The position numbers and the translations under genes were made by a program. A DNA stretch of 64,000 nucleotides from NCBI GenBank assembly GCA_004794655.1, contig SMMW01000551.1:868001-932000 (forward strand). Reading direction: 5' to 3'. The number at the start of each line of letters is the position of its first letter. The first letter of the stretch is position 1. The notes under the pieces were generated by a model. That model worked only from the letters and a program-made list of their open reading frames with translations. It was not told the origin of the DNA and made no database searches. Shown in pieces: positions 1-10,780 of this stretch. The stretch is from Marisa cornuarietis. Taxonomy: Eukaryota; Mollusca; Gastropoda; Architaenioglossa; Ampullariidae.

Positions 1-2420
1 AGAAAATGATGGTTGCAAGCAATACAAAGAGAGAGCTTCGTGCTGACAGCCAAACTCAACACTATGCGGCCAACAGTTCGTATCAGGATTTCAGAGAAAT
101 GATCTGTGTTCAGTCAGCTAGATCACAATATTACATCGTGGGTATGGAAGTCAGTGAAGGCAAACAACAGCTTACAGTGTCCGCTAGAACATATTTGCCA
201 GGCTTGGAGAAAAGTAGCATAAAAGATGCGAATTGTTGCATCAGCCATTGATTCCGAAAATACAGTTGGTAGGAAAAGCCTTACAGGTGTGAATATTAGC
301 ACTGTTACAGGATATACGTTAATACATATCCACAAAGCTGTCGCACAGTAAATATTGTTTATCACAGGAACGAACCGTTGCAGACACAGAGAAATGTACA
401 AAGGGATGCAACTACTGCCTTTAAATTTCAGTGACGTATTTGGCTAATCCTGCTAAGAAATAAGACAACAAATAAGAAATAATGCTTTTCTTACAGCTTT
501 TTACGTTAGCACAACAATGTTGTCAGTAAGTTTTATAAGAGATTGATGAAGAAAAAATTACTGGACGTGGCTTTTTAAAGTTCTTTTGGGGTCTAAAAGC
601 AATAATTCTATATTTAGATGCACTTTCAGAAGTTCTCTGTCCAGAAAAGATGTGAAAATGCTTACATAGCCATTGTCAACTGGAAGTGACTCTAAAGCGT
701 CCAAATTTTACGGTTTTCCTCAAGTTTGTCCGTTAAATTATAAGCTTTCTGCTCCACCAATGTGATTAGTGATGTCATTTTCTGTTTCTGTAAGTGTTGG
801 ATCACTTCCTATGTTTTGGATTCTTTTATTGCAGAATTTGTAAAAAGCAGTGCTAATCATAATATAGAAAATAAAACATAGCCAGGAAAAATCAGTTGAG
901 GTGATCATCTCATCAACCAGATTGATGTTGTCTTGGTCTGTTATTGCCCAACCCTTTTCCTTGTTGCTGGTCGTGAAGCATGTCCTATGTAGGAACTGAA
1001 TCTTGATAGATGTTTTTGTTCTAAGAAAATATACAAAGAAACATATTCTAAAACATGCGCAATGGCACGTCATACGGAAAGATGATATACGACGTAAGAT
1101 AATTTCCAGATAAATAATTTAAATTGTAATTGAAATGGCAGCAGTAATCCCCCACCCACCCATCACCAGCAGACATTTTGCCACTATAAGCTACATTTTT
1201 CACACAAAGAAATGATAAACTCAATGAACATTACCATAGCAACTTGATGCCAGCAGCCCCGCAAGCTTCATGCTCCCAAAGACATTCAGTCGTCAACAAC
1301 CAGTTTCTCTAAGACGGGATCAAGGACATCAATGGTCATCAAAAAGAAATTTTAAGTGCTCAAGACTGCACCGTTTTGCCTCGTAAAGAACTGCTTATAG
1401 AAAAAACTACAGATTGCTAGATCAACAAAATAAATAGTCATATATGTGAGGGGAAAAAAGCAACTCGAAATCACAAAATGTGATAGAACTTCTCAAATAT
1501 GTGGGGTCATAATTTACATTCTTGCTGATTTAAGTACACTTATTATGATTTATGAAGAAATACATGCTATCCTTCCACCAGGCTGACTGTCAGAATGAAG
1601 TCTACATACTGCAGTAAGAATAGACGGAATTATTTAAGGGCAAATCAACCCAAAGGATCGTTCAGTAGAAAACCTCTTATTTTTATCAGTTATCGAGAAT
1701 TGTAAAGTTTGTGATGCCTTAAACAGGGGGTTGTCTTGTGAGAAACACCACCATCGTTACAATCTTCTTGCGCTTTCTCACCGAATGCGAAACACTGGCC
1801 CCGGGGAACGGGACACGTGGGTGAGTTCTGACTTCACTCGAGCCACCCATGTTAACATAATATTGCGAGGGTAATTAACGGAGTATGTTCACACGTCAGT
1901 CACTTAATATCTCGCTGCACGTCTCACGAGCCTCCACCCCTGGTCTTCCCCGAACAAAAGAATTAACGACGTGTGGATGAAAGTAGGGGAGGGGGATTGG
2001 CGCTTGATAATAAAAACTAAATAAGCGGACACATGCTAGAATGTTAGGATAGTAAAGAGAATAAGCACGTTTATTGTTCATCTTTCCTCTTTTGCGTCTT
2101 TCAATATTTAAAAAAAAATTTTTTTGAACACAAAGGTTGTCTATGGTCACAGTTTAGACCCAAATCATGGACCCTTTTTGCTCATTCTTTAATCCCTATC
2201 TTCTTTGCTTCGGGAATATGAGAGGACACCGTCAGCTTATATCAGTAAAATTAATGCAATTTGTAGTCATGCATCCTTACATCTGTTATAGAACAGGGGG
2301 TGTAATTATGTTGAGATAGTTTCAAGCTCCCCAACCGGTTCAAGTGAATGATCATCATTATTTCAGATGCAGAATTTGGGTTTAGAATAGCCGCCATCTG
2401 GACTTAATATGACAAACTTC
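1..2420. other. AT-rich stretch, no recognised gene
   Basis: No exon chain, RNA gene or clear mobile element is visible here. The longest uninterrupted minus-strand frame (738-1073, 111 codons) has one hydrophobic run (SWLCFIFYIMISTAFYKFC) that could span a membrane, but it has no recognisable domain. A short plus-strand frame at 6-251 and a minus-strand frame at 123-401 overlap each other and look like chance. Local features are limited to homopolymer runs such as the A/T run near 2110. Confidence 0.4.
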
Positions 2421-2870
2421 AAATGTGCTTTCTGTTGGGGGCTGCCAACAGAGAGTGACGTCCCTTCGCCTAACTGGCTTGAGGGGATGGCTCTTTGTCG
2501 TTTTTGTCGTTTTTTTTTTTTTTTGTATCGTCCGTCGTATTTTGAGTTTCGGCAACCCTTATTATGATGAAGTCGCCATCCTTGCTCCTCTACAAGACTG
2601 CTGCATGTTTGAGGACGTCCACTTGGAACAGCCTGCAGCTGTTGCGGGATGGTGTTCTCAGCAGGGCCATGAAAGAGGTGTTGCGATCCGACCCCATCCG
2701 CCCGGTCTTGATAGACAGCCTTTTCCCGGCACTGGACGGACGGACGGACGGCTGAAGAGGGTATTTCAAAAACTGGACATATGCGTGCAGACAACTGGCT
2801 TGGACAATGTGTTAGTCGATGATGGCCTTTGATACTGTCTTGTTGGATTTGGACTTCATGACTTGCGCGG
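2420..2870. other. GC-richer block with overlapping open frames, unidentified
   Basis: Three long frames overlap here on both strands (plus 2425-2832 and 2564-2755; minus 2363-2794). The base composition is visibly more GC-rich than the AT-rich flanks. The plus frame at 2564 has a plausible protein-like texture (for example VLRSDPIRPVLIDSLFPALD), but it stops after 63 codons and I do not recognise it. A T14 run at 2511-2524 interrupts the longer plus frame. The block could be a decayed exon, a processed pseudogene or part of an unrecognised mobile element. No splice sites or target duplications were convincing. Confidence 0.2.
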
Positions 2871-2937
2871 TGGTGTGGGATTCATTTTTTCATCAGTGAA
2901 CTTGAGCGTGTGCTGGCGTTCCAGTGAAACTTGTAAA

Positions 2938-3012
2938 TAATAATAATAAGTGAGAATTTATAAAGCGCAATATCTCAGCCAAAGGCGGACTCATTGCGCT
3001 GAACAAGAATAC
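2938..3012 (-). mobile_element. 3' end of a non-LTR element, hairpin plus (TTA)n tail
   Basis: Read on the minus strand, this fragment has a 35-nt segment bounded by the perfect 7-bp inverted pair GCGCAAT / ATTGCGC (plus 2965-2999). TTTATAAATTCTCACTTA and a short (TTA)n tail follow. The same layout, with the same 35-nt spacing, recurs at 25140-25174 and 32364-32398, and a 38-nt version lies at 19237-19274. At two of these loci a decayed LINE reading frame precedes the tail, so this is most likely a severely 5'-truncated LINE or a SINE that borrowed its tail. The opposite-strand LINE at 3126 lies immediately beside it. Confidence 0.6.
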
Positions 3013-3125
3013 GAAATAGTCACAAAGACGTAGAACGATAAACAATGCGAAGACTCGCTGCGTTTGGCACTAAAGGGCGATAACTGCAGATTTAACGATA
3101 ACGACTCCAGAGAATAAAGTTTGGT

Positions 3126-5256
3126 GATTTCTTGCTTGAAATCAACAGTGAGATAGAGAACCCACCCACTCCGAATATACTACAAGAAGATACGGACTTA
3201 GATTACCCTATCACTAAAACTGAGGTTATACAAGCCATAAAATCTCTAAAAAATGGTAAAGCACCAGGTCCAGATGGCATAATCGGTGAAGTCTATAAAT
3301 ATTCGGACGGTGCCTTTGTAAACTTTTTTGTAAAATATTTTAACACCCTATTTGATAAAGGCACATACCCAGAACAGTGGACTGAATCTATTGTTCAGCC
3401 CATCCATAAGAAGGGAGATCACTCAGACCCAAACAATTATCGTGGAATATCTCTAAATGATATTAGCAGTAAGATGTACAGCCATATTGTGAATAACAGG
3501 TTAAAAAAATGGGTAGAATTAAATGATATAGTGGGGGAGAACCAGGCTGGCTTTAGAAAAGATCGTTCTACGGTTGACCATATTTTTACATTATTTGCCA
3601 TTATCCAGAAACAATTTGCTATGAATCGTAAATTTTATGTAGCATTTATCGATTTTGAAAAAGCATTCGACTCCGTCTCTCGAAAATTACTTTGGCCAAT
3701 CCTTACCAAACGTGGTATACATGGTAAACTATACAAATGCATCCAAAATATGTACAAATCGGTTAAAGCCCGTGTGAGATGTGGAGGTGATTTCACGAAT
3801 TACATTGAGTGCACAAAGGGAGTTAAGCAAGGAGATGTATGCAGCCCTATACTTTTCTCGCTTTTTTATTAATGAGCTAGCTTTAGAAATTATGAATAAT
3901 GGAAAACATGGGGCAACCTTTACACATGAATTTATGGAAATATTCATTCTTTTATTTGTGGATGATATGGTATTGATGTCCGAAACTATAGTAGGACTAC
4001 AACACCAGCTAAATACATTATATAACGCATCAGTACGACTGGGCCTAAATGTTAATCTAAACAAGAGTAATATTGTTGTTTTTAGAAAAGGGGGATTTTT
4101 AGCAACGAGCGAAAGGTGGCTCTATGGAGGTATGCAAATAAATGTGGTAAATACATATAAATATTTAGGCCTTTACTTCTCAAGAACAAGTTTTTCTCGT
4201 GCATCTGAAGACCTAACTGCTAAGGCCAAGAAAGCAGTATTCTGCATCATTAATACATTATACAAGATAGGAAACCATTCTGTAAATGTTTTTACCAGAC
4301 TATTTGATATGCAAGTTAAACCAATTTTATGTTATGCAGCCGAAGTTTGGGGCCTTCATGGAAGTGTCTGTATAGAAATTGAAAAGGTTCACACATATGC
4401 TATGAAAAGATTTTTGGGTGTGGGTATACGCACCCCTAACATGATGATATACGGTGATTTTGGCAGATATCCACTTTTCGTTAGCATATACATAAGCTGT
4501 GTCAGATACTGGATAAAATTAACAAGGATGGAGCAACAAAGACTTCCATGGAGAGCTTACAAAATGTTAGAACGATTTGACAATAATGGAAAAAAAACCT
4601 GGATATCTGAGATCAGGTTACTTCTATTTAGGTATGGTTTTGGACATGTTTGGCTAAATCAAGGAGTGGAATCAGTAAGCAATTTTATAAAATGTTTTAA
4701 ACAAAGATTGATTGATTGTCACTGGCAAGAATGGGATTTTATAATCAATAGCAGTGAAAGGTTTAGCTTCTATAAATCAATTAAATCTGTGACGCACAGA
4801 GAAATGTATTTGAGTTTAGATGTTAATAGATTCACCAGAAATGCATTAGTAAAATTCCGATTTGGTATTTCAAATATAATGACACATACTTTAAGATATT
4901 CTGACAATAATATAAGTAAAATATGCTCCATGTGTCAAATTGATGAAGAGGATGAGTTCCATTTTATATTATGCTGTCCATGCCTAAGAGATTTGAGAAC
5001 AAATTTTATTCCGGAATTGTACTACACCATGCCAAATAATTCCAAACTACAAAATCTTATGTCAACAAAAAACGAAACACTACTGTACAATCTTGCCAAG
5101 TTTTTATATTTAGCTACAAAGAAAAGAGATGCTGTTATATACTAATGTCATTTTGCATTTATTATGTACTATATTTCTTCCCTGAATCATGGTGTATGAA
5201 ATCTTTTTGAATGGGCCCAAAGGCCTAACAAATAAAATATTCGTATTCGTATTCTC
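3126..5256 (+). mobile_element. 5'-truncated non-LTR retrotransposon (LINE)
   Basis: The element holds the reverse transcriptase and C-terminal part of a LINE polyprotein, followed by a short 3' UTR. No endonuclease domain precedes the RT, so the copy is truncated at its 5' end; the exact 5' junction, between about 3013 and 3131, is unclear. After the stop at 5145 there is a 110-base UTR with AATAAA at 5231 and a terminal run of ATTCGT units (5238-5253), a typical simple-repeat tail of site-unspecific LINEs. A 102-bp (CA)n repeat starts six bases later. I could not define a target duplication. The clade (CR1/Jockey/I-like groups) is not settled by eye. Only a single indel breaks the frame, so the insertion looks fairly young. 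Confidence 0.93.
3132..5145 (+). pseudogene. LINE reverse transcriptase and C-terminal domain, one frameshift
   Basis: The first frame (3132-3872) opens with a non-ATG codon because the element is truncated. It contains RT blocks in order: KNGKAPGPDGI, the YRGISL block, the NQAGFRKDRST block, FIDFEKAFDSV (catalytic Asp) and GVKQGDVCSP. The second frame (3781-5145) resumes with INELALEI and holds the catalytic FVDDMVLM box and LNVNLNKS thumb-proximal motif. A long C-terminal region ends in a Cys-rich knuckle (CSMCQIDEEDEFHFILCC) typical of RNase H-lacking LINEs. The break is one extra T in the T6 run at 3862-3867, where five would keep the frame. The enzyme would copy element RNA at a nicked target; this copy cannot make the full product without frameshifting. 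Confidence 0.93.
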
Positions 5257-5260
5257 TCTT

Positions 5261-6171
<911 letters not shown>

Positions 6172-6243
6172 TGCTGCGCCACACGGGTATCGAACCGGTT
6201 AGTGTGCTCACCCGCGGCCTCCGGTTCTCTATCCACTTGGGCG
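6172..6243 (-). mobile_element. tRNA-like SINE head, minus strand
   Basis: The reverse complement reads like a tRNA: an A-box-like TGGATAGAGAACCGG near its start and a B box CGGTTCGATACCC (plus 6185-6197). The acceptor arms do not pair well, so this is a tRNA-derived SINE head, not a functional tRNA gene. It abuts the plus-strand SINE head at 6243 in head-to-head orientation. No body matching the plus SINE is obvious downstream on the minus strand. Confidence 0.6.
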
Positions 6244-6421
6244 GTCCGGTGGCGCAACGGTTAGTGCCTGTGACCAATACAGTGAAGGTTGTCTGTCCTG
6301 GGTTCAGCTCTCGTCTCGGGCACGCTGTTCTTTGTCTGCATGTGGCATCTGTTTACAGGGCTGGCTGCCTTGCTGTGATATAGTTGCTGGCTCGGCGTAA
6401 AACACTATTCCCCTCTCCCTC
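6241..6421 (+). mobile_element. tRNA-headed SINE, fullest copy of the family
   Basis: An A box (TGGCGCAACGGTTAG, 6250-6264) and a degenerate B box (GGGTTCAGCTCTCG, 6300-6313) form an internal RNA polymerase III promoter. The family body follows, with GGCATCTGTTTACAGGGCTG and GATATAGTTGCTGGCTCGGC, ending near AAAACACTATTCCCC. The same body blocks occur at 17006-17135 and in reverse at 9460-9612 and 34320-34370, which establishes a dispersed family. SINEs are copied by a partner LINE; which LINE serves this one is not shown by its tail. Confidence 0.8.
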
Positions 6422-6707
6422 TCTATCAACTCGGCTGTCCGCTTCACCACAAGATGTGACAAATATGACCTCGTTCTGCCTATTGCTTCCTGAGAGGCTG
6501 CAGAAAAAGGATATAAACCAATCGATATCTGCTTTTTTTCTTGAAAGTGTCTGCAGTTAGTTTCGTGATGAAAAAAAAAAATCCTAAGCTTGATTCGCAA
6601 ACCGTGTTACACTTTCTGGATACTGTTATTCCATATTGTACTCCTCTTAACCTTGTGCAGATGTAAGATTTAAAAAAGTTAAATATTTTCCACTTTATTA
6701 GAAATCA

Positions 6708-6782
<75 letters not shown>
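6708..6782. repeat. (ATG)n microsatellite, 25 units
   Basis: This is a pure trinucleotide run. It produces long poly-Ser or poly-Ile frames on the minus strand that are artefacts. No non-LTR hairpin was seen next to it, unlike the (CAT)n tail at 25191. Confidence 0.98.
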
Positions 6783-7027
6783 CCGCAGGCAGAAAACCGT
6801 TGAGTTGAAATATCCAGCCACTGAAAGGAAATATGAATGTGGGATCGCCTGCCAACCTTGCTAAACACCACAATCAAAACAATCGTTGCTTTCATGAACA
6901 TTATAGAATTAATATGCTGGGGTTATACGCAGTTGCATTCATTTTTCTTTGTGCGGACAGAAGTAAGCATTTAAACGAGACAAATGAACTGTGCAGCCCT
7001 ATAACCGCACAGTGAGCAATAATAAAG

Positions 7028-7028
<1 letters not shown>

Positions 7029-7069
<41 letters not shown>
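7029..7069. repeat. (AC)n microsatellite
   Basis: An uninterrupted AC run of about 20 units. Confidence 0.98.
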
Positions 7070-7070
<1 letters not shown>

Positions 7071-7323
7071 CATTTCGCTGCTTGATAGTGAGTTCAGTGC
7101 ACTTCAACGCAGCAAACAAAATTACGAGAAACAAATACAAAAGGGACAGCACAGAAAGGGAAAGATTACGAGGTCACCAGCTACTGCCACCCTCGACCAC
7201 ATCGAATTGTGGTCATTGTGCGAACCGACGAGGTAAAGCGCTTCAGACATTGGGGCAAGAGAATGTAAATGAGGAACATCCAGATCTGTCCCCCACCTCT
7301 TGCAAGGCACATGATTCACATGA

Positions 7324-7368
7324 GTATGTATGTATGTATGTATGTATGTATGTATGTATGTATGTATG

Positions 7369-7399
<31 letters not shown>
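7324..7399. repeat. (GTAT)n tetranucleotide repeat, 19 units
   Basis: A pure GTAT run. Because four is not a multiple of three, it is open in several frames and yields spurious Tyr/Val/Cys/Met ORFs. Confidence 0.98.
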
Positions 7400-8714
7400 T
7401 AGTTTAAAGATTCGCCACTCTGCACTGTGTGAGTCTGGAACCTGCGAGTGGAGCAGAGCTGGAGAGACTGATTTGACAGCGCACTCTAGTTCCTCCTCCC
7501 GTTTCTGCTGGATTTATTTGCGGTACACTCCTGGATGCTTCTGCGGTACGCCTCTGGGTATGTCTAGAAACCAGGCACGAAAACCATATTTTTTTCAAGC
7601 CCCAGGAAAATGAAGTCTTGAAGATTTGTCTCCTGTCTCGCTAGCAAGCAACCGGTGTGCCCTCAGCGCCTCCTACACAAAACCTTCGTCAGTTTTAGTC
7701 CGCCACGTGGAAGCAAGAATTCTCATCCCAGTTGAAACACACACACACACACTCTCTCTCTCTTTGAGACTCATGGACGAACAGAAAGAGAGACACAGGA
7801 GAAAGAGCAGGAAGATAGTGGGGGAAAAAATCAAAGAATGAAGGACCACTGACTTTTATATCTAAATATCTATCGTGTTGAGGTGCCCCCCACCCGGTGA
7901 CATATAAAGTAAACATAAAAGGCATGCACAGCCCACAGTTAACAACTTTTGATTATTCTCCAAAAATACAACCAGCATAGATGCAGTAATTACAGCTCAC
8001 TGCCACTACCAAGCTATCCCTTTTTAACCTTCTCTTCTTCTCTCACAGTCTTTTGTCTTGCAGCTGTGAATTACAAGTGTAGTAGTATCAATAGTGATAA
8101 TAGTGTTGGTGGCAGCAACAACATACAGTTGTCCATTTGTGGCACACACATGACTGTCACGGAGGTGGCATAAACACAATGACAGTGAAGAAAATGATTA
8201 AAGCATGAAGCAGGATTGTAGACAATCAGAGGGTCAAGTCAACGCCTGGGTGACTCAGGTCGATCCAGAATCTAAAGCAGCGGGAAAAATGTTGCGAGAA
8301 AAATGGACAGTAGAGCAGAAAGCGTTGAGCACCTGCAGGGAAGTGGAGAATTAATCCAACAAATAAAAACCTGGAGTGGATATGGCCCAGACGTGGCGTT
8401 TGAGATCGTTAGACGAAGAAGAAGACAACAATAGCGCATAGGGTCAGGAAAACAGCCCAGAACAGTGACAGACAAACTAAGAGCACAGATTAAAAAGTAT
8501 TGAGCAGACACCAAACACGAAGAAAACCCAAAGACACTACCAGAAGTTAAGAAGAAAAAAAAAACACGAGAAGAGCTAGTTTCCTTAAGCTGGTAACTCT
8601 CCTATGCTTACCACTACGTCACAGCATTGATAACAATTCGCACGGTAGAGAACTCACCCCCAGGTATGTGTATGCGTTAACTACTTCAAGTTTATCATTC
8701 CCGTTTAACCACTG
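7400..8714. other. No recognised gene; short CA/CT tract at 7736-7762
   Basis: Only short overlapping chance frames occur. A compound (CA)n(CT)n tract lies at 7736-7762. The 8240-8560 segment is A/G-rich on the plus strand and holds no recognised domain. Confidence 0.4.
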
Positions 8715-8802
8715 TTCTCTAGTTGCTAGCTGGCCTCCTTTGCAAAAAAAAAAAAACAAAAAACAAAACAAAACAAAACAAAAACATTAAGCTACGCTGA
8801 CT
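8715..8802. repeat. Repeat A, first copy
   Basis: It starts TTCTCTAGTTGCTAGCTGGC, continues to CTCCTTTGC, then an A-rich (CAAAA)n stretch, and ends CATTAAGCTACGCTGACT. The same unit recurs at 9190-9263, so two direct copies bracket repeat B. The A-rich middle differs in length between the copies, as expected for slippage. Confidence 0.85.
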
Positions 8803-8805
8803 TAA

Positions 8806-9190
8806 AAGTCATGTGTCTGAAAAATTTTGTGACAATAAGAAAAGCGATTAATCATAAAAACAAAGATTAATATTTAAAATTAATGCTGTTAAAAATATGG
8901 GAGGAAAGCTGATGCTCAATTATTTTAAGCATTTTTAATCACTATTGTTGAATGTGAAACCACTGTGACTCTGGATGACCTCTGCATTGCAGAGGAAACA
9001 ACTGCATGTAGCTTAAAGTAATACAAGGTAACTGAAAATTTATATGTAAATTATGTTATTATACTCCACTGAGTCACTCAATTAACTTTAGGAAGGGATT
9101 TGAGATTCCTAAGAGGTGTTTGAATCTGTGACACATCACCAATGCTCCCTTTAGTCTACATAATCCAATTTTCTGTACAGACCTTTAAAT
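8806..9190. repeat. Repeat B, first copy (about 385 bp), unidentified dispersed repeat
   Basis: A nearly identical copy lies in the same orientation at 11800-12190. Both start AAGTCATGT and end CCTTTAAATT. Shared blocks include AATATGGGAGGAAAGCTGATG and GATGACCTCTGCATTGCA. Differences are a few substitutions and small indels; this copy has an extra short CACTGAGT duplication near 9070. There is no terminal inverted repeat, coding frame or poly-A, so the class is unknown. It is flanked by direct copies of repeat A. Confidence 0.85.
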
Positions 9191-9263
9191 TCTCTAGTTG
9201 CTAGCTGGCCTCCTTTGCAAAAAAAAACAAAACAAAAAAAACACACATTAAGCTACGCTGACT
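9190..9263. repeat. Repeat A, second copy
   Basis: Same start and end as 8715-8802, with a shorter A-rich middle. Repeat B lies exactly between the two A copies. Confidence 0.85.
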
Positions 9264-9325
9264 TTCAGATAAATTCTTTAAAGCGTTTAACTGATTTTAG
9301 AAGCCATTGAGAATTGTTGAAACAT

Positions 9326-9427
<102 letters not shown>

Positions 9428-9459
9428 GAAACTGGAGTGCCTGAAGAAAAGGTGTTGAA

Positions 9460-9612
9460 CTGAATTGAATTTATTTATTTATTTATGGAAGAGGCATTCA
9501 GCCCAGTAAACAGATGTCACATCCAGAGATAGGTATATCGGAGATGAGATACGAGCCCACGACGCCTGATTTTCGCTGAAGTGGTTTCAGGCATCAGCCA
9601 CCATAGCTATGT
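9460..9612 (-). mobile_element. tRNA-headed SINE copy, minus strand
   Basis: On the minus strand the order is an A-box-like TATGGTGGCTGATGCC (plus 9590-9605), a B box GGCTCGTATCTCATC (plus 9543-9557), then the family body GATGTGACATCTGTTTACTG (plus 9511-9530 region), and an (AAAT)n tail. The body matches the SINE at 6241-6421, although the head differs more. Confidence 0.7.
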
Positions 9613-10624
9613 TTTTTATTATTATTATCTGCGAAAGCTATGGTAGTGGCAACATGAACTACTTAGCGGTATATTCTAGGCATAGACTGTCCTTCCAAGT
9701 CAAATGGATGTCTAAGACTTTTGCTGGCTAGACTTGTGTAATCAAAGTGTTAACTACTTTTTTGCGCGAGGAAATTAATGTCCTGTCCCTGCAACCCTGT
9801 AAGTTTGTTTCCAATTCATCTTCGTTTCTCAGGGTGTCGTATATCAGGGTTAGAGATGATGTTTTGTACGCCATGCACTCGTCCTTCTTCAGGCAGCCAT
9901 GTGGCGGAGACCTACCCAGGAGCCGAGGCACGTAACGTACGTACAGGCTGCTGACAACGGCGATAAACAGAGCGAGAGTTTCCCTGATAAGGCAGGAGGC
10001 GCCGCTGACTGGCACTGGGCCATGGGACACGTGACGACAAACGTGACCGAGGGCGCCGCACAACACTGATGATGCAGTCACTAATGAAGGTCAGAGGAGG
10101 AGTGTGGGAAGCACAACCGTGAACTGCACATGCCGGAGATGGCAATTGTTTGTTTATCTGTTGTTGTTTTTTTTTGTCCAAGTGATTGGGCTGAGTACAA
10201 TACATAGTCTCCCCCAGTGGGGAAAATATTGCACTGAGACAAACTGCTGTGTTAATGTCTGCGAGAAATCTCCTACACCTGACTTCCATAAGTTCGGGAG
10301 ACAGAGCAAGCATCACGAAGCTGCATCTGGAAAGTGTGTTCGTCTGCAAATGAAGAACTTGCAAGAAACGTTGACAAGTGTGTGAAATCTTTTACTGTCC
10401 GAAATGAGCGCGGATTTTCTCCTGATGACGATGGAGTATATATATTTATATGCAACCATATAGCAGGGGACTACGGTAATTCGATGTGCGGTAAGCGACT
10501 ACCTCGTCGCTGGCTCTAAAAATAATAAAGGCTACAGAAAAGTGTAGTCTTTCCTAGTTTAGTTTAGATGTTAAAAAGTCTCATACACACCATGCGTGAA
10601 GTTTCAGCTCAGTTGTTAGATGGG
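9613..10624. other. Unidentified unique sequence
   Basis: Overlapping frames occur on both strands (for example minus 9912-10364), but none has a recognisable domain or a convincing exon boundary. The 9880-10110 part is visibly richer in GC and CpG than its surroundings. Confidence 0.35.
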
Positions 10625-10632
10625 ACGCCAAG

Positions 10633-10772
10633 CAGTGGCGTAGGAACGGGGGGACAAGGGGGGCAGCCGCCCCCCCCCAAAAAAAAGATGCTGGAAAGGC
10701 AAGAATGTGAACGTTATTCATTGTCAGCATGGAGTTTGCCCCCCCAAAGCCGAACATCTTCCTACGCCACTG
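10633..10772. mobile_element. hAT-like MITE, 140 bp
   Basis: The ends form a terminal inverted repeat: the left begins CAGTGGCGTAGGAA and the right ends TTCCTACGCCACTG. The flanking 8-mers ACGCCAAG (10625-10632) and GCGCCAAG (10773-10780) agree at 7 of 8 bases, the target-duplication length of hAT transposons. The CAGTGGCGTAGG terminus is of a type common to hAT elements in animals. The interior has no coding capacity but carries C-rich and G-rich runs (10650-10685 and 10738-10746). Such an element would be mobilised in trans by an autonomous hAT transposase. Confidence 0.85.
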
Positions 10773-10780
10773 GCGCCAAG

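Noticed and set aside
738..1073. 111-codon minus frame with one hydrophobic segment as a membrane protein exon
   Set aside because: No signal peptide, recognised domain or convincing splice borders; one hydrophobic run in AT-rich DNA is common by chance.
6172..6243. Functional tRNA gene
   Set aside because: A and B boxes are present but the acceptor and T-arm pairings are poor; a SINE head fits better. The same reasoning rejects tRNA genes at 37497-37560 and 44346-44412.
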